Source: Ehretia macrophylla
Lineage: Eukaryota; Streptophyta; Magnoliopsida; Boraginales; Ehretiaceae
Reading direction: 5' to 3'
DNA: 64,000 bases
Assembly: GCA_037974665.1 (NCBI GenBank)
Contig: CM075764.1
Span: forward strand, 87,104,825-87,168,824
Every line of letters starts with the position of its first letter. The first letter of the stretch is position 1. The position numbers and the translations under genes are program-made. Shown piece by piece: positions 59,946 through 64,000 of the stretch. The notes under the pieces are model-generated. The model saw only the letters and a list, made by a program, of their open reading frames with translations. It was not told where the DNA came from and searched no databases.

Positions 59946-61510
59946 AGTGGTATCAGAGCTTGTTTAGCTCATAAGCCGGGACAAGGTCCTCGGTCTGGTG
60001 GGTAGTTATCCTTGAATGTGTGCTTGTTAAGTGTGTCTTGAAAGTGTATGCTTGTATGTGAGATTGTGTGTCTTGACTTGAATGTATGCACCTATGTGAT
60101 ATAGTTATGTGTTATGTTTTAAATGTTTCTCAAGTAAAGTGAAGTGTCTAGTTGTTCATTGAATTGACCTCGTGAATCGAATCGACCTCGTGAATTGTTA
60201 TTTACTTGAAGTATTGCTTGTAATGCGTGTATTAGAATGTTTTGAATTCGTTGTGCCGTGATTTGAATTGATTATGATGTGCTTGACTTAATTGTCATGT
60301 TTGAATGACTTTGATGATTAAACTGTTTTATAAACTCTTTTGTAAACTTGCTTGCATAATAGTTTAAGGCATGTATGTATAAATGTGATATATTGGCATT
60401 CATACATGTCCTATTGAAATGGTAAGAAATACTTCTTCCACCCCTGAAGAACGGTGATTGGTAGTAGGCCTCCAAGTTATGTGGATTGACGGGAATGAGC
60501 AGTATTTGACTAGCCTTTATTTGGGAGTTGGTGTTTGCTTTTGGAGCTCGGCTATTGGCGAATCTTTAAGGTCCTCCTCTGTGCTTAACAGTTGTAAAAG
60601 TGTAGCTTTCTTTTGGGGTTCTATTTGGTTGTTCTCTGGAGCATTCTTTGGTTTTCTTATTGGGTATTCTTTGGAAACTTATGTTGGCACTTCTTGGTAG
60701 ATTTGGCTATTGGGTTTTCAATTGGACTTACTACAAGATATTATCTATGGTATATGTGTCTTGGTCTTGATTGGTGTGTTACTGGCATCCCTTATTGGAA
60801 ATTCTTCAATGGCATTCTATAGAATTCTTAGTGGTCATTTATCTAGTACTTACTTATTGGGCAATCCTTGGTACTTTCTTACTAGAGCATTGTTTCAAGT
60901 ATTTTCTTTAGTGTTCCTCAGTAAGTTTGGTATTTAGAATTCCTATCATACTTATTGTATAGTACTACTTACGATATTCTTTGGAATTCTTAGTGGGAAT
61001 TCTACTAGTATTTTCCTTGATGACACTTATTGGAAGTCTTACACTTGGAATCTTGTTCAGACTTATTATCTCATATTGCTTACGGTATGCTGTGGAATAC
61101 TTTGGGCTTTCTTGGTGGTAAGTTGTATAAAGTTTGCACTCGGTAAATGGTGATGAGGTCTTGGAGTTTGGTCTTATATGTGCTGCATCTACACTGGCTA
61201 TCCTTTGACTTCCTTATTTGGTACTTGTTGAACCTCTACTGGAGATTCGTATGTGGGGTATTTCTTCAGCATCCTTCTTGTCATTAATATATGATGTTAA
61301 TTTCATCTACAGTATCTCTGCTTCAGTCTTTAGTTGGTATTTTCTCAGCTCTCTTGGTTGCGATTTCTATTCGGGGTTTTCCTACGAGCATCCTTATTCA
61401 CTATCTTGCTCAGCAACCGATGAAGAGTGGTCAGAGTTGGATTCAGTGGATGCAGAGTTCTATTAGAAGTAGAATTGCGAGGACGCAATTGTTTTAAGAG
61501 GGGAATGATG
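59946..61510 (+). mobile_element. GY2 array: second internal region
   Basis: A 1,565-bp region collinear with 55,642-57,213, including the primer site, short gag-like start (MVRNTSSTPEE, about 60,418), T-rich periodic section and polypurine tract (AAGAGGGGAATGATG, 61,496-61,510). Similarity is high throughout, with scattered substitutions and few indels. Confidence 0.9.
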
Positions 61511-64000
61511 TGATACCCCGAACCCGGCACGCATTTAATAGCAGTTGACTGCATTTAATTAAGTGTTTAATTAGTTAAATCATTCATTTTGTACTATTTT
61601 GATATTTCTTTTAAAAATATTCAATAATTTTTATATTGATTAATTAATAGATTATTACCTATTTTTTTATTATTTATAGTAATTGGATTTATTTTCTTGT
61701 ATTTAATTAAGTGCAATCTTAAGTGTTAGTATTTAATTGCATTTGATTACGTGTTTATATTAACTTGTTCATTCGTATCTTAGCATTAATTTCATAATTC
61801 TTTAAAATATTCTAGAAATAGTTAAATTATTTATTTTTTAAATGAATATTGATTATTTTGATTATTTTAATAATCGGTTTTAATTTTCTTGCATTTAATT
61901 ACTTAGTTTTCAATTAAATGAGAAAAGTAACTCCGAGCAGCAGTGAATTTTAAACTATTCTACTTTTCAAAAATTATAGTTTTATATTATTGCTCATTAT
62001 TTGATTAGCGATCGTTTATTGACCATTCGATCGTAGCATTTCGAAAATGAGAGTTAGAGAAATATTTTTCGAATGTCGTGAATAATGTTTTTAGTTTAAT
62101 TTAGCTAGTCTTAGTTGATTTTTATTGAATTGCATTGTTTTAACTTGAATTAGACTAAATGCTAATTAAATGAGCTTGTTGACCATTTTTAACTTGTATT
62201 TGACTTTGCCAAAATGATCAAAATGCCCTTAGTCATCCTTTTTATTCAAACTCAATAAACATAACATAAAAACAAATTATAAAATGCCCCATTTGTCCCT
62301 TTCCATGGCCGAAGCTCCCAAGGAGAAAAAAAAATAATTTTGCTTCAATTTTCTTCTACAATCATGCGTGAAATTGCTCGGGGGTCGTGGCTAGGGTCCT
62401 TGCTGGTCTTCCTCGTCAAACTCTGTGAGGATTTTCACATTTTTGTGCATTTTTATTTGAATTTGATTTTTGATTCAATTTTTCAGATTTGATATTTATC
62501 GCGTTATAATGCCTGTTATTGCTTGAAATAACTTCCTTAGGGTTCGTAGAGCATTGCTTGTTAGTTATTTTACAATTTTTACGGCTGAAATTGCGTATTT
62601 GAATTAAGGAAGAATGTGAATAGTAAAAATGAATAGTAAAACCCTAGATTTTCGGATTTTGATCAGAATTATGATTTCTTGACTTGGTTAGGAGCCATTA
62701 ATGTTAGAAAGATAAAATGTGAAATAAAAATAGACTGGACTTTGTTAAAATTGGAAATTAGACAAAGAAACGTAAAGGGGCCGTTTGACCATGTGTTGAC
62801 CGTGCTCGAATTGAGTTGGGGGTTTTGCTATTGAGGGCATGGAAGCACTTTTGGCACTGTTGTGGCATTGATTGGGTGACCGGTTAACATAGTTATAGTT
62901 CAAACGTAGTAGGTGGACTTTCGGGCTTCAGTTAGGAAAGTGAGGTTTCGTGACATAGAAACGTGCCTTATAGTACCTAAGTGAATGTAGTAAAATCGGT
63001 TTCCTAATCTTGTAGCTCGTTTGCTCGTAATTACCTTTGGAAGTTAGAGAATAAATAGTGATATTTGTCGTTTTCGTGTTTGAACTGCTATTACATGTTT
63101 GATTGATGTTATGGTTGATATTAATGATAATCATGCTTGAAAAGTTAATTGATTGCTATTATTGATTGTAAATGCTTGATATCTTGTTTATCGCCACTAA
63201 TCTGCACTTTGGTGCTATCGCTCGTTTATTGCTTATATCTCGTATTGCATTGCATTGTGTTAGGCGCGTGAGTGATGGGCCTCTCTGGGCAGTCTCGGGC
63301 TGCCATGGTTGGTTGCTCTAGCTCCGTGCCCTATTCCCATTCTCGCTAGGGGTGCCGCCCTTGGAGATTTGGGTCATAGATGTGTCGGGGTATATCCGGA
63401 GTACACCCAATGCAGGTTATAAGGTGGTTGCGCGCTTATTGTCATCGTTGTCAACATCAAGCTCGAGATTGATGTATTGCTCGTGAAATGGTACATTGCT
63501 TGTATGAGTGAACCGTAGCCTTCAAAGTGTGGTATAGCTTTGAATGGTTGTGTTAATGCTTTCTTTAATTGTTTATTGTATTGTCGTTTATATTGAATGC
63601 TTTCTTATTGATTATATTGCTTAACTGTACCTATTTGCATTGCACGATCTTCTTTCTCTCCACCTCGATATCTGTCTCGCCCTCACTGAGTATACTCACT
63701 CCTCACCACCACATTTCAGGAAATATTATGTTCGCTGGAAAGTTCGTGGTTATGTGATAGATCGTGCTTGAAGAGTTGTCTTGCGTGTTATGTGGTTGAG
63801 TTGTAGAAAGATGCAAAGATGTATATTTTCATGTATTGTATGTATTTGGTGTTAAAAGTTATGTAATTAACTTAACTAGGTTTGTTAGAATGGTATGATA
63901 GTCTATTTTATGCAATAGGTTAGTATAGTTTAATTGCCAAGCATGAATGTACTTGTCAAAGATGAGAAGAGATAGGTTAGCTTTCAAACTGGAAATGTAT
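61511..64000 (+). mobile_element. GY2 array: third LTR, runs off the window
   Basis: Starts TGATACCCCGAACCCGGC after the second polypurine tract and follows the other two LTRs to the window edge. Relative to the second LTR it lacks a short duplicated ATGTTATGTATAC phrase near 63,690. Whether a further internal unit follows cannot be seen. Confidence 0.9.

Overview
The window looks like nuclear, repeat-packed (probably pericentromeric or otherwise heterochromatic) DNA of a flowering plant. It holds AT-rich noncoding sequence, Ty3/gypsy chromovirus polyprotein, Ty1/copia remnants with plant-type initiator-Met tRNA primer sites, many long LTRs with 5-bp target duplications, and no convincing host gene, tRNA or rRNA gene. 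The species cannot be named from the sequence.

Names used below. CO1 is a Ty1/copia family with LTRs of about 2.0-2.4 kb running TGTTRGRGATATGCCC...CCCTTTCA. GY1 is a Ty3/gypsy chromovirus family with LTRs of about 2.4-2.6 kb running TGTGAAACCCC...CGTGACA. GY2 is a gypsy-type family whose LTRs start TGATACCCC or TGTAATACCC. GY3 to GY7 are single, related gypsy-type LTRs.

Layout. (1) 1-14,124 is a stack sitting in one GY3 LTR. A decayed CO1 element (3,530-6,757, minus) lies in it, with another CO1 end (1,311-3,529, plus) abutting that, and a GY2 LTR (1-1,310, minus) abutting that in turn. Two solo LTRs (GY4 7,282-11,012; CO1 11,883-13,834), each with exact target duplications, also sit in GY3. 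(2) 14,125-15,283 is the only stretch not assigned to a large LTR; it holds a possible 271-bp copia-type LTR. (3) 15,284-19,205 is a GY1 LTR split by a GY2 solo LTR. (4) From 19,206 to the right edge everything sits inside one gypsy element, GY7: an integrase tail, polypurine tract and 3' LTR beginning at 20,033. That LTR is split by a CO1 element (21,143-48,159). One CO1 LTR holds a GY6 solo LTR (21,337-36,693), which holds a GY1 solo LTR (23,788-36,240), which holds a young, nearly whole GY1 chromovirus (25,496-35,375); the other CO1 LTR holds a GY1 solo LTR (45,236-47,640). A partial GY1 LTR (49,186-50,445) follows, and in it lies a tandem array of a short non-autonomous GY2 element: LTR-internal-LTR-internal-LTR (50,446 to beyond 64,000), the first LTR carrying a GY5 solo LTR (51,256-53,709).

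The sequence behaves as a record of successive insertion and LTR-LTR recombination: seven solo LTRs with target duplications against two elements that keep both LTRs. Beyond the nesting, the gypsy-type LTRs share features ordinary annotation does not explain: a short acidic Tyr/Pro-rich reading frame that differs between GY1 copies mainly at silent positions, a stem-loop whose loop (CTACTTTG) is constant while the stem varies with pairing kept, local tandem amplification of hairpins, and GC-rich blocks common to different LTR families. All calls come from reading the sequence by eye; alignments, ages and counts are approximate.
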